This document shows, piece by piece, positions 40,259 through 48,640 of a DNA stretch of 60,061 nucleotides. Source of the DNA: Candidatus Omnitrophota bacterium (GTDB lineage Bacteria > Omnitrophota > Gorgyraeia > Tantalellales > Tantalellaceae). The DNA is taken from positions 1 to 60,061 of the forward strand of contig JADHWG010000004.1 of assembly GCA_016783605.1 (NCBI GenBank). Reading direction: 5' to 3'. Under the pieces are notes generated by a model. It had not been told where the DNA came from, searched no databases, and worked only from the letters and a program-made list of their open reading frames with translations. Numbering within the stretch: the stretch's first letter is position 1; each line of letters begins with the position of its first letter. The translations under genes were made by a program, and so were the position numbers.

Positions 40259-41272
40259 ATGAAAATAGATGAGAAAAAAGTTAAGTCTATATTGTTTGTA
40301 ACTTTGAATAATCTGGGGGATATTATTTTGACTACTCCGGTGTTTTTGGAGCTTTGTCGGAATTTTCCGGGGGCGGTTATTGATGTTATGACAGGAAGTG
40401 CGGGAGAGGAGATATTTGTTTCGCATCGGGCTGTTCGGCGGGTTGATAAACACAGGAGGCGTCTTTCGGTTCTTCAAAGGATTCCTGTGGTGCGGGCTCT
40501 TAGAAAAAAGCGGTATGATCTTGTTATTGATCTAAAGAATTCTCTTTTGCCGAATTTGATCGGGGCGCGGTATCATAGGAGTTTGATGAGTTTAATTTTG
40601 GAGCCGGTTAAGCGGAAAATTCGGCGTCATAAAAAAGAAGAACATTTAGCGCGGTTGGCGGATTTGGGGATAGAGGCGTCCGTTCCTTCCGATTTTTATA
40701 TTCCGGAGGCGGAAGAAAATAAAAAATATATTTGCGAAGTTATGGGTTCACGCGGGAAAGCCGTTATTTTGAACCCGGGGTCGAAAAGTCATCTTAAGAG
40801 GTGGCCGGCGGAAAAATTTGCTGAGCTTGGGGATAGATTAAGTTCGGAGTTGGGTTGTGGGATATTTCTTATTGGGAACGAAGCGGATAAAGAAGTTGTT
40901 GAAAGGGTAAAGCGCGGGATGAAGTCTCCTTTTGTGGATCTATGTTGTCGGACGTCGGTGTCTTGTCTTTATTCGGTTATGAAGAGGAGTGTTCTTGTTG
41001 TTACGGGGGACAGTGCGCCGCTTCATGTCGCGAGTGCCGTCGGTGTCCCGGCGGTCGCGATCTTTGCTTCGACGGATGAAGTTAGGTATGGGCCGTTATC
41101 GGCGGGGAGTGAGGTTGTGGTTCCGGCGGTTGAGTGCAGGCCTTGTAATTTAGCGAATTGCGCTTTGGGGCGTGAAAATGGGTGTATTACGGATATAGGA
41201 ACGGAAGAAGTTTATAGCGTGGCGAAGGAAATTTTGGAGTTTATCGCACCACCAACCAGCGTAGGTTATTAG
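40259..41272 (+). CDS. GT9 heptosyltransferase-like protein 2
   Basis: This GT9 protein (337 residues) has LFVTLNNLGDIILTTPVFLE at the N-terminus, ILNPGSKSHLKRWPAEKFAE, TGDSAPLHVASAVGVPAVAIF and a C-terminal cysteine pair (CRPCNLANC). Substrate is not readable, but an inner or outer core heptose or related sugar is likely. The tail APPTSVGY and the stop come from the GTAGG repeat that follows. It is flanked by the other two GT9 genes and a macro-domain gene. Confidence 0.9.
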   Translation: MKIDEKKVKSILFVTLNNLGDIILTTPVFLELCRNFPGAVIDVMTGSAGEEIFVSHRAVRRVDKHRRRLSVLQRIPVVRALRKKRYDLVIDLKNSLLPNLIGARYHRSLMSLILEPVKRKIRRHKKEEHLARLADLGIEASVPSDFYIPEAEENKKYICEVMGSRGKAVILNPGSKSHLKRWPAEKFAELGDRLSSELGCGIFLIGNEADKEVVERVKRGMKSPFVDLCCRTSVSCLYSVMKRSVLVVTGDSAPLHVASAVGVPAVAIFASTDEVRYGPLSAGSEVVVPAVECRPCNLANCALGRENGCITDIGTEEVYSVAKEILEFIAPPTSVGY

Positions 41273-41297
41273 GGCACGGCATGCCGTGCCCCTACGG
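41271..41297. repeat. GTAGGG-type palindrome, GGCACGGCATGCC core
   Basis: TTAGGGCACGGCATGCCGTG continues to CCCCTACGG. The palindrome begins in the stop codon of the preceding GT9 gene. Confidence 0.85.
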
Positions 41298-41341
41298 TAC
41301 GCGAAGTTGCCGGTGGGGGAAGAAAGAATGGGAGTGGTATT

Positions 41342-41872
41342 TTGGGCAGGATTATTATTAAGCTGGGGGATATTACCGATGAGGACGTGGAAGTGGTTGT
41401 GAACGCGGCGAATGTGGGGCTTCGCGGGGGCGGTGGTGTGGATGGGGCTATTCATCGCGCGGGAGGTGTTTCCATTATGGAGGAATGCGGGCAGATTGGC
41501 GGGTGTAAAACAGGTGAAGCTGTGATTACGAACGCGGGGCGATTAAAAGCTAAAAAGGTGATCCATACTCCGGGACCGGTTTGGAAAGGCGGGGGAAAAG
41601 GGGAAGCGGAGTTTTTGAGAAGTTGTTATCGGAATTCTTTTCGTCTTGCGAAAGAAAACGCGTTGAGAACAATAGCGTTTCCGGCGATAAGCGCGGGGGT
41701 ATATGGGTATCCGATCTTTGAGGCCGCGAAGATCGCTTTGGAAGAAGGGATTCGTTGTAAGGGTGATTTTGATGAGGTGAGATTCGTATGTTTTTCGGAA
41801 GAAGGTTATCGGGTTTATTTGGGAGTGTATGAAAGAATGACAAATGACAAAGCACAAATGACAAGAGAATGA
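41342..41872 (+). CDS. Macro-domain protein (ADP-ribose/O-acetyl-ADP-ribose hydrolase type)
   Basis: The 176-residue protein is a single macro domain of the MacroD/YmdB type: DEDVEVVVNAANVGLRGGGG, VDGAIHRAGG, CKTGEAVITNAG, KVIHTPGPVWKGG and SAGVYGYP, the last part of the phosphate-binding loop. It likely hydrolyses O-acetyl-ADP-ribose or removes ADP-ribose from proteins or nucleic acids. The TTG start has GGGAG upstream. The C-terminal tail (NDKAQMTRE) is encoded by an AATGACAAATGAC repeat. Its place between LPS glycosyltransferases is unexplained. Confidence 0.9.
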   Translation: MGRIIIKLGDITDEDVEVVVNAANVGLRGGGGVDGAIHRAGGVSIMEECGQIGGCKTGEAVITNAGRLKAKKVIHTPGPVWKGGGKGEAEFLRSCYRNSFRLAKENALRTIAFPAISAGVYGYPIFEAAKIALEEGIRCKGDFDEVRFVCFSEEGYRVYLGVYERMTNDKAQMTRE

Positions 41873-41910
41873 CAAATGACAAAATTCAAAATAACGAGGG
41901 ACAAGCTGAT

Positions 41911-41980
41911 GCCCCGCCACCAACCTCGTAGGATAGTGGTGTGAGGGGCCACCACTAACCTACGAGGATGGTGGCGGGGC
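41911..41980. repeat. GCCCCGCCACCAACCTCGTAGG hairpin
   Basis: Complementary ends (GCCCCGCCACC and GGTGGCGGGGC) with inner CCTCGTAGG-type arms, in the spacer before GT9-3. AATGACAAATGACA repeats precede it. Confidence 0.85.
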
Positions 41981-42002
41981 AGGTTGTAAATGGAGTTAAG
42001 AT

Positions 42003-43076
42003 ATGGAATATAAACGAATATTGATAACTCGGACGGATCGGTTGGGGGATGTGGTGCTTTCCACTCCGATTATTCGGTTTATGCGGAAGATGTATCCTTC
42101 GGCTTATATCGCTTTTATGGTGAGGCCGGAAAATCGTGATGTTGTGGAGAATAATCCGCATTTGGATGAAGTTATAGTTTATGACAAATACGGGTTGGAA
42201 AAAAGTTTTTGGAAAACTTTTTTGTTTGCTTTAAAACTTCGGAAAAAGAAGTTTGATGTGGGAATCGCTTTACATCCGACGAATCGAACGCATATTATTT
42301 TGTTTCTGGTCGGGATTCCCTCGAGAATCGGGTATGACAGGAAGATGCCGCGGCTTCTCACGCGGGCGATAGCGCATGAAAAAGAGAAGGGCGAAAAGCA
42401 TGAGATCGATTATAATTTTGATCTTTTGACACAGGCCGGGTTTAATACTGAGCGTGCCGATAGGCGTCCGTATATTGTAACTTCCGATGATGATAAAAAA
42501 TTGGTGCGGGTGATAAAGAAAGAGTTTGGTATTGGCGAGAATGTAATTGCTTTTCATATTGGCGCGAGTTGTCCGTCAAAGAGGTGGGCTCCGGAGAAGT
42601 TTGCTTATGTCGCGGATAAATTGGCGGAAAAATATCGAGCGGATATTGTTTTGATTGGCGCGGAAGAGACCGGTAAGTTCGCGGATGAGATGATAGCGAA
42701 AATGAAAACAAGACCTATCAGTTTGATAGGCGCTTTGCTTATAGGGGAACTCGCGGAGTTTCTCGCCGGGTGTCGGGTGTTTATTTCGAATGATTCCGGG
42801 CCTGTGCATGTCGCGGTGGCGGTAAAAACGTCCACTATAGTTATTTTTGGGCGTAGTGACCCGGGACTTTCTCCCAAAAGGTGGGCTCCGGCGGGGGAGA
42901 AGGATATTGTGCTTCATCGAGACGCGGGGTGCGGGAGGTGTTTGGCGCATAATTGTGAGAAGGATTTCGCGTGTTTGAAGGCGGTTACGGCGGAGGAAGT
43001 GTTGGAAGGGGTTGAGAGGGTGTTGGGGGGATTTTATTCTAGAAGAAAGGGCAGACATGGAAATTGTTTTGGATGA
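42003..43076 (+). CDS. GT9 heptosyltransferase-like protein 3
   Basis: The protein opens with RTDRLGDVVLSTPIIRFMRK and contains AFHIGASCPSKRWAPEKFAY, ISNDSGPVHVAVAVKT and FGRSDPGLSPKRW, with cysteines CGRCLAHNC near the end. Of the three it is the most WaaF-like by eye (GD-VVLSTP motif and RWAPEKFA block). The 3' end overlaps the thioredoxin start, so the genes are coupled. A dispersed hairpin precedes it. Confidence 0.9.
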   Translation: MEYKRILITRTDRLGDVVLSTPIIRFMRKMYPSAYIAFMVRPENRDVVENNPHLDEVIVYDKYGLEKSFWKTFLFALKLRKKKFDVGIALHPTNRTHIILFLVGIPSRIGYDRKMPRLLTRAIAHEKEKGEKHEIDYNFDLLTQAGFNTERADRRPYIVTSDDDKKLVRVIKKEFGIGENVIAFHIGASCPSKRWAPEKFAYVADKLAEKYRADIVLIGAEETGKFADEMIAKMKTRPISLIGALLIGELAEFLAGCRVFISNDSGPVHVAVAVKTSTIVIFGRSDPGLSPKRWAPAGEKDIVLHRDAGCGRCLAHNCEKDFACLKAVTAEEVLEGVERVLGGFYSRRKGRHGNCFG

Positions 43077-43374
43077 TGGGAATTTTGGTTCTATAGTGTT
43101 GGAATCTTCCGGGGCGGTTATGGTGGATTTTTGGGCCGAATGGTGCGGGCCGTGCAAAATGTTGGCTCCGGTCATAGGGGAAATAGCTAAGGAATATGAG
43201 GGGAAAGTGAAGGTTTGTAAGCTGGATGTTGAAAAAGGGCCGGAAACGGCTAAGAAATATGGAGTTATGAATATTCCGACGGTAATATTCTTTAAGGATG
43301 GAGAAGTTGTGGACAAAATCGTGGGTCTCGCGGCCAAAAACGATATTATATCAAAGATAAACAGGTACATTTGA
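43057..43374 (+). CDS. trx: Thioredoxin
   Basis: This classical 105-residue thioredoxin has the WCGPCK redox motif at residues 29-34 (Cys30 and Cys33) and the cis-proline region NIPTVIFFKDGE. It reduces protein disulphides in the cytoplasm. The start is ATG 43057 inside the preceding GT9 gene, not the track start at 43012. The next promoter overlaps its stop codon. No thioredoxin reductase gene is in view. Confidence 0.93.
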   Translation: MEIVLDDGNFGSIVLESSGAVMVDFWAEWCGPCKMLAPVIGEIAKEYEGKVKVCKLDVEKGPETAKKYGVMNIPTVIFFKDGEVVDKIVGLAAKNDIISKINRYI

Positions 43375-43400
43375 CATTCTTTGGAAGAACGTGCTAAAAT
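43371..43400 (+). promoter_or_regulatory. Promoter upstream of the HldE-type kinase/kds genes
   Basis: TTGACA, of which the TGA is the thioredoxin stop, is followed by an 18-bp spacer and TGCTAAAAT (TAAAAT with TG extension). It lies 217 nt before the kinase start. The intervening repeats may separate it from the gene. It likely drives the kinase-kdsB-kdsA-kdsD unit. Confidence 0.6.
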
Positions 43401-43462
43401 ACCTGCTCACAATAGGTTATGAATTTAAAGCGGGTGCGGTAAGTTGGTGTTGGAGGTAGTAT

Positions 43463-43584
43463 ACCACCAACCTCGTAGGATAGTGGTGTCGGAGCCACCA
43501 CTAACCTACGAGGATGGTGGTCTCGAGAGTGGTGTGGGGAGTTTTGCGATATACGACATGCGACATACGACATACGATATATGT
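43463..43584. repeat. CCTCGTAGG hairpin and CGTATGTCG foldback arm
   Basis: A CCACCAACCTCGTAGGATAG...CTAACCTACGAGGATGGTGG hairpin (43463-43520) is followed by a GCGATATACGACATGCGACA unit (43546-43584) related to the foldback before leuA. They fill the leader of the kinase gene. Confidence 0.83.
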
Positions 43585-43616
43585 GTTTTTATTAACTAAA
43601 ACCGGAGGGTTTGGGA

Positions 43617-44615
43617 GTGAAAAGATATAGATTTTCGGCTATAAAGAACACGGTTAAGAAGTTTCGGGGGAAAAGGGTTCTGGTGATAGGGGATCTTTTG
43701 CTCGATCAGTTTCTTTGGGGGGATGTTTCCAGGATCTCTCCTGAGGCGCCTGTTCCGGTGGTGTGGGTTAAGCGTGACGGGTTTATGCCGGGCGGGGCGT
43801 GTAATGTCGCGAATAATCTCGCGGATCTGGGAGCGCGAGTTTCTATTGTTGGAATTGTTGGGGGAGATGAAAAGGGCGGTATTTTAAAATCTTTACTTGA
43901 AGAACGGGGAGTTTGTACCCGAGGAATTATTTCGGATGAGAGTCGTCCCACTATTTTAAAGACTCGCGTTATCGCGCATCACCAGCAGGTTGTTCGCATC
44001 GACAGGGAAGACACCTCTCACGTCACGGGTAAGCAGTTGCAAAAAATAAAAAAATATGTTTCCGAGAACATTGAAGATTTTGACGCGGTTATAATTGAGG
44101 ATTATGGTAAGGGAGTTATTACGCCGAGCCTTTTAAAAATAGTTGTTCCGCTGGCGAAGCGTTATAAGAAAATAGTCGCGGTCGATCCGAAAGAAAATCA
44201 TTTTTCGTACTATAAGGGAGCTACGGTTTTAACCCCTAATCATCATGAGGCCGCCAAGGCAGTGGGGTTTAAGCTTGACGATGAAACAGCTTTTGAAAAA
44301 GCCGGCGTGAAGTTAATAAAAAAACTGAACGCGGAAGTCATACTTATAACGCTCGGAGAGAAAGGCATGATGGTTTGCCAACGAGGGAAGAAGCCTTGCA
44401 GAATTCCCACTCTCGCTCAGGAAGTGTTTGATGTTTCCGGTGCGGGTGACACTGTGATATCGACATATGTGCTCTCGGTCATTAGTGGAGCCTCTCCCGT
44501 TTTGGCGGCTCATATGTCAAATTGCGCGGCGGGAATCGTTGTTGGAAAGGTTGGGGTTGCCGCAGTAAGTACCGCGGAATTACTTGATAAATTAAAAAAA
44601 GAAACAAGTGTTTAA
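43617..44615 (+). CDS. rfaE1: ADP-heptose synthesis kinase (HldE kinase domain / RfaE1)
   Basis: This PfkB-family kinase phosphorylates D-glycero-D-manno-heptose-7-phosphate. VIGDLLLDQFLWGDVSRISP, RPTILKTRVIAHHQQVVRID and FDVSGAGDTVISTY are the recognition, substrate and ATP motifs. GTG 43617 follows CGGAGGG at a good distance; the track's TTG is too close to it. Length is 333 residues, the size of domain I alone. The adenylyltransferase domain of HldE is not here and must be encoded elsewhere. It supports synthesis of the heptose donor used by the GT9 enzymes. Confidence 0.92.
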   Translation: MKRYRFSAIKNTVKKFRGKRVLVIGDLLLDQFLWGDVSRISPEAPVPVVWVKRDGFMPGGACNVANNLADLGARVSIVGIVGGDEKGGILKSLLEERGVCTRGIISDESRPTILKTRVIAHHQQVVRIDREDTSHVTGKQLQKIKKYVSENIEDFDAVIIEDYGKGVITPSLLKIVVPLAKRYKKIVAVDPKENHFSYYKGATVLTPNHHEAAKAVGFKLDDETAFEKAGVKLIKKLNAEVILITLGEKGMMVCQRGKKPCRIPTLAQEVFDVSGAGDTVISTYVLSVISGASPVLAAHMSNCAAGIVVGKVGVAAVSTAELLDKLKKETSV

Positions 44616-44661
44616 TCCCGAACGGTAAAATTTTGGGCATAACGGAAGGGAGGGGGTCATA

Positions 44662-45474
44662 ATGAGAACTGTAGCTGTAATACCCGCAAGGTGGCAATCT
44701 ACCAGGTTGAAGGGGAAAGTTCTTGCCGATATAGCCGGAAAGCCGATGGTTCAGCATGTTTGGGAAAGGGTTAATGAGGCGCGAGGAATAGATGAAGTGA
44801 TAGTCGCGGTGGACAAAGGAAAGGTGCTTAGAGCGGTTAACGCTTTCGGAGGGAAAGCGGTTATGACGGACCCGAAGCATTCTTCCGGTACGGATAGGAT
44901 CGCGGAAGTCGCGCGTTCCGTTCCGGCGGATATTTTTGTTAATGTTCAAGCGGATGAACCGTTGATAGATCCTATCATGATAGATGAGCTGGTAAGCGTG
45001 TTTGAATATGAGCGCAATATCAATATGGGAACGTTGATCAAGCGAATTGACTCTGAAGAAGAAATTAATGATCCCAATGTGGTAAAAGTTGTGGTGGACA
45101 GAAAAGGGTTCGCGATATACTTTTCTCGAGCTCCGATACCCCATATGGATCGGTTTGAGGAGCGAATGGATGGCTGGGAAATTCATAAAACGGAAAACGA
45201 AGACGGGGGATATTTTAAACATATCGGATTATATGCCTATACTAAGGATTTTTTGTTTACATATACGAACCTTCCGAAATCCGCGTTGGAAATGGAAGAA
45301 AAATTGGAACAGCTGAGAGTTCTTGAACACGGATACAAAATAAAAACTGTAGAAACAAGATATGATTCTATCGGAGTTGATTCAGAGAAAGATCTTGATG
45401 AAGTGAGGAATATTTTAAACAAACAAAAACCGCCTTGCGGAGCGGAATGTAACGCCGGAGACGGACACATATGA
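44662..45474 (+). CDS. kdsB: 3-deoxy-manno-octulosonate cytidylyltransferase (CMP-Kdo synthetase)
   Basis: KdsB activates Kdo with CTP to give the CMP-Kdo used by WaaA. VIPARWQSTRLKGKVLADIA, GTDRIAEVARSV, FVNVQADEPLI and YFSRAPIP are conserved. A GGGAGGG ribosome binding site precedes ATG 44662. The last residues (CGAECNAGDGHI) look unusual. The stop overlaps the kdsA ATG (ATGA), so the two are translationally coupled. Confidence 0.95.
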   Translation: MRTVAVIPARWQSTRLKGKVLADIAGKPMVQHVWERVNEARGIDEVIVAVDKGKVLRAVNAFGGKAVMTDPKHSSGTDRIAEVARSVPADIFVNVQADEPLIDPIMIDELVSVFEYERNINMGTLIKRIDSEEEINDPNVVKVVVDRKGFAIYFSRAPIPHMDRFEERMDGWEIHKTENEDGGYFKHIGLYAYTKDFLFTYTNLPKSALEMEEKLEQLRVLEHGYKIKTVETRYDSIGVDSEKDLDEVRNILNKQKPPCGAECNAGDGHI

Positions 45475-46289
45475 ATAAAATAACTGTCAAAACGGGCACC
45501 GTTTGCATCGGGAATGAAAGTCCTCTGGTTCTTATCGCGGGACCGTGTGTGATCGAATCTGCCCAAAGCGCCGAATGTCACGCGGAGGAAATAAAAAAGA
45601 TCACGGAAAAATTGAACGTGCCGTTTATCTTTAAATCAAGCTATGACAAGGCTAACAGAAGTTCGGTAAATTCTTTTCGAGGGCCGGGAATTAAAAGAGG
45701 TCTAAAAATTTTGGGAACCGTTAGGGATAAATTCAATATTCCGGTATTAAGCGATGTTCATTGTGTCTCGGAAGTTGAGCCGGCGGCGGAAGTGTTGGAT
45801 ATTATTCAAATCCCGGCTTTTTTGTGCCGTCAGACGGATTTGATAGTGAAAGCCGCCAAAACCGGTAAAACGGTCAATGTGAAAAAGGGACAGTTCATGT
45901 CGCCGTATGAGATGAAAAATGTTGTTGAAAAAATAGAGTCCGCGGGAAACAAAAATATTCTTCTTACGGAGCGAGGAACTTCGTTCGGGTATAACACGCT
46001 TGTGAATGATTTTCGTTCGCTTGTTATGCTGGAGGAAATGGGGTATCCGGTGGTGTATGACGCGACGCATTCGGTTCAAGCCCCCGGCGGAAACGGCACT
46101 TCATCAGGCGGCGATTCGAAATATGTTTTGCCGCTTTCACGCGCCGCGGTGGCTGTGGGGTGTGACGCGTTATTTGTTGAAGTGCATATGGATCCGGTGT
46201 CAGCTATGAGTGACGGCGCGAATATGCTTAAACTCGAAGATCTTGAAGGATTTTTGATACAAATTAAAAAAGTACGAGAGGCGATATAA
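45471..46289 (+). CDS. kdsA: 2-dehydro-3-deoxyphosphooctonate aldolase (Kdo-8-phosphate synthase)
   Basis: KdsA condenses arabinose-5-phosphate with PEP. LIAGPCVIES contains Cys26, the ligand that marks the metal-dependent class, as opposed to the Asn of the metal-independent class. FKSSYDKANRSS and DATHSVQAPGG are also diagnostic. Length is 272 residues. It lies between kdsB and kdsD and overlaps kdsB by 4 nt, so the Kdo genes are made from one unit. Confidence 0.96.
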   Translation: MNKITVKTGTVCIGNESPLVLIAGPCVIESAQSAECHAEEIKKITEKLNVPFIFKSSYDKANRSSVNSFRGPGIKRGLKILGTVRDKFNIPVLSDVHCVSEVEPAAEVLDIIQIPAFLCRQTDLIVKAAKTGKTVNVKKGQFMSPYEMKNVVEKIESAGNKNILLTERGTSFGYNTLVNDFRSLVMLEEMGYPVVYDATHSVQAPGGNGTSSGGDSKYVLPLSRAAVAVGCDALFVEVHMDPVSAMSDGANMLKLEDLEGFLIQIKKVREAI

Positions 46290-46293
46290 AAAA

Positions 46294-47253
46294 ATGAGTA
46301 TGACAAGAGCAAAAAAAGTGTTGATGAATGAAAGTAAAGCGATCGCGCGGTTGGCCGAAAGATTGGATAACGAGTTTGAAAAAATAATCAAGTTTTTGGT
46401 TAAAACAAAAGGGCGAATTATCGTCACGGGTATGGGAAAGCCCGGGTTTATCGCTCAAAAAGTTTCCGCGACACTTTCTTCGACCGGGACTCCGTCACTT
46501 TATCTTCATCCGGCCGAAGCTTTACATGGAGATCTTGGACGGGTTATCTCCGGAGACGTGGTTATCGCGTTTTCGAATAGCGGCGAGACTGAAGAAATTG
46601 TAAGGCTTATTCCCATTTTAAAAAAGATCGGCGCGGTGCTTATTTCCGTGACGGGTAATAAAAAATCAACACTCGCCGCGAACAGTGATTATGTTATTGA
46701 CAGTTCCGTACAAAAAGAAGCTTGCCCTATGGGGTTGGCTCCGACGACCTCAACGACCGCAATGCTGGCTTTGGGGGACGCTTTGGCGATAGCGCTTCTT
46801 GAGAAAAAAAATATTCAGCCGAAAGATTTTGCTCTGTATCATCCGGGAGGGCTTTTGGGGAAAAGACTGCTTCTTAAGGTAGGGGATATTATGAGGGGCA
46901 AATCAAAAACGCCGATAGTGACCAAAAACACGAAAGTGCGGGATGTGCTTTTAAAGATCACGAAAATGCGTGCGGGATCTGCCAGTGTCGTTAATGATGA
47001 GGGTAAATTGATAGGGATTTTCACCGATGGTGATCTGCGCCGCCATTTTGAAGACGGGCAGGATCTATTGAATTCCAAAGTCGGGAATATTATGACGAAA
47101 TCTCCCGTTACGATCACGCAGGATCAGTTAGCCGCCGAAGCTTTTAAAATTCTTACCGCGAAAAAAATTGATGAAATTCCCGTAGTTGACGGTCAAAAAA
47201 GACCTGTTGGTATTTTGGATGTTCAAGACGTTTTGGAATCGGGATTGGTTTAG
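46294..47253 (+). CDS. kdsD: Arabinose-5-phosphate isomerase
   Basis: KdsD supplies arabinose-5-phosphate for KdsA. The SIS domain (TGMGKPGFIAQKVSATLSST, FSNSGETEEI) occupies the first 200 residues and two CBS domains follow (VGDIMRGKSKTPIV and VGNIMTKSPVTITQD). 319 residues is the family size. It starts 4 nt after kdsA. A REP cluster separates it from kdsC. Confidence 0.95.
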   Translation: MSMTRAKKVLMNESKAIARLAERLDNEFEKIIKFLVKTKGRIIVTGMGKPGFIAQKVSATLSSTGTPSLYLHPAEALHGDLGRVISGDVVIAFSNSGETEEIVRLIPILKKIGAVLISVTGNKKSTLAANSDYVIDSSVQKEACPMGLAPTTSTTAMLALGDALAIALLEKKNIQPKDFALYHPGGLLGKRLLLKVGDIMRGKSKTPIVTKNTKVRDVLLKITKMRAGSASVVNDEGKLIGIFTDGDLRRHFEDGQDLLNSKVGNIMTKSPVTITQDQLAAEAFKILTAKKIDEIPVVDGQKRPVGILDVQDVLESGLV

Positions 47254-47277
47254 TGTACGCGGACTCGCCTTTCTAAT

Positions 47278-47404
47278 TGTCATCCCCGCCTTTCTAATTG
47301 TCATTCCCGCGAAAGCGGGAATCTATTAGGATTGAGATTCCCGCTTTCGCGGGAATGACAAGGGGAAGGCGGGAATGACAACTGGAGAAGCGGGAATGAC
47401 AGAT
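47278..47404. repeat. REP cluster of the CCCGCGAAAGCGGGAAT type
   Basis: Several copies of GTCATTCCCGCGAAAGCGGG and its inverted form GATTCCCGCTTTCGCGGGAA are arranged in tandem and inverted, with partial GCGGGAATGACA units after them. No gene is present. Confidence 0.85.
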
Positions 47405-47447
47405 CGCGCGTTTTACGTTTTGAATTTTAACAGTGGGAGTAATGCTT

Positions 47448-47987
47448 ATGCTGAATAAATATTCGCCGGATGTAGTAGAGAAGGCAAAAAAAATAAAATT
47501 GGTCATATTTGATGTTGACGGCGTTCTGACCGACGGCAGGATCATTTGCGATAATTATGGTAATGAGATAAAAAATTTTGACGTGAATGACGGATTCGGC
47601 ATAACTCTTCTTAAGCGTGCCGGGATGAAGTGTGTGATCCTTACGGCGGCCGGCTCGCCGCTTGTTATCAGGCGCGCGAAAGTTCTTAACATTGATAAAG
47701 TTTATCAGAAGTGTCACTATAAGATAGAGGCGTATAAAAAACTGAAGAAAAAATTTAAAGTAAATGACGAAGAAATTTGTTTTATCGGTGATGATCTGAT
47801 TGATATACCGCTATTAAAGAGAGTGGGACTGGCCATATGCCCGCGAAACGCGATGCATGAGGTGAAAGATTTTGCTCATTATGTGTCTGAAAAAAACGGC
47901 GGACGCGGCGCGGTTAGAGAAATTTGCGATCTTATATTGAAAGCCGGAGGAGTCTGGGAAAAGGTAACGTCTCGTTATTTTGAGTGA
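47448..47987 (+). CDS. kdsC: 3-deoxy-D-manno-octulosonate-8-phosphate phosphatase
   Basis: KdsC is a HAD phosphatase that releases Kdo. The catalytic aspartates lie in LVIFDVDGVLTDGR, the second motif in VILTAAGS, and the metal motif is CFIGDDLIDIPLLK. It lacks a large cap, as expected of the C0 subclass. ATG 47448 (179 residues) follows GGAG; the track's GTG 47433 is less likely. With kdsD, kdsA and kdsB it completes the Kdo donor pathway. Confidence 0.93.
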   Translation: MLNKYSPDVVEKAKKIKLVIFDVDGVLTDGRIICDNYGNEIKNFDVNDGFGITLLKRAGMKCVILTAAGSPLVIRRAKVLNIDKVYQKCHYKIEAYKKLKKKFKVNDEEICFIGDDLIDIPLLKRVGLAICPRNAMHEVKDFAHYVSEKNGGRGAVREICDLILKAGGVWEKVTSRYFE

Positions 47988-48034
47988 TCGTTACAGGAAA
48001 TAGCCGCTACAGGTCGCACCCTTCTGAGAACCTC

Positions 48035-48111
48035 GTAGGGGCACGGCATGCCGTGCCCTCATGGGATTGGTGATTTGTGTGACTAAAGGGCACGGCATGC
48101 CGTGCCCCTAC
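48035..48111. repeat. Two GTAGGGGCACGGCATGCC palindromes
   Basis: A GTAGGGGCACGGCATGCC palindrome (48035-48059) is followed by a second, AGGGCACGGCATGCCGTG (48087-48111), in the spacer upstream of queD. Adjacent CCTCG and CGAGG bases extend them. Confidence 0.88.
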
Positions 48112-48152
48112 GAGGTTGTTTTGGGTTGAGGGAGGGAATAACGGGGGAAGTT

Positions 48153-48527
48153 ATGTACGAAGTTAAAGTTAAATCAAAATTCAGCAGTGCTCATTATTTG
48201 CGGGGGTATAAGGGCAAGTGTGAAGAATTGCATGGGCATAATTGGCATGTTGAGGTGGTCTCTTGCGCCGGAGAACTCAATGATATCGGTATGGTTGTTG
48301 ATTTCGGTGAGTTGAAGAAAGAACTTAACGAAATTTTGCGGTGTCTTGACCATAAACATTTGAATGAGTTGGAATATTTTAAAACAGTGAATCCGACGTC
48401 GGAAAATATTGCGAAGTATTTGTATGACAACTTGACGGGAAAGATCCCCGAAATAAAAATCAGTACGGTTACGGTCTGGGAAACGGATTCTTCCGCGGCA
48501 ATATATGTACCCGGTCCGTATTCGTAA
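48153..48527 (+). CDS. queD: 6-carboxy-5,6,7,8-tetrahydropterin synthase
   Basis: QueD converts dihydroneopterin triphosphate to carboxytetrahydropterin, a step of queuosine synthesis. The zinc histidines are in FSSAHYL and HGHNWHVE, the catalytic region is CLDHKHLNE, and PTSENIAKYLYDNL and VWETDSSAA are conserved. ATG 48153 is preceded by GGGGGAAG; the track start is 51 nt upstream in a repeat. Length is 124 residues. queC, queE and queF follow, so preQ1 synthesis from carboxytetrahydropterin is complete here apart from folE. Confidence 0.94.
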   Translation: MYEVKVKSKFSSAHYLRGYKGKCEELHGHNWHVEVVSCAGELNDIGMVVDFGELKKELNEILRCLDHKHLNELEYFKTVNPTSENIAKYLYDNLTGKIPEIKISTVTVWETDSSAAIYVPGPYS

Positions 48528-48538
48528 AATATCAACGC

Positions 48539-48610
48539 GGGCACATGCAATGTGCCCCTACGGGGAATTTTATTTGGGCGCCAATCGTAGGGCACATTGC
48601 ATGTGCCCGG
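48539..48610. repeat. GGGCACATTGCATGTGCCC palindromes
   Basis: Two palindromes with GCACATGCAATGTGC and GCACATTGCATGTGC cores lie between queD and queC. The track's queC ORF begins inside them. Confidence 0.86.
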
Positions 48611-48640
48611 ATGTTCGTCGGCGGGATTTCGAGAGGCATT

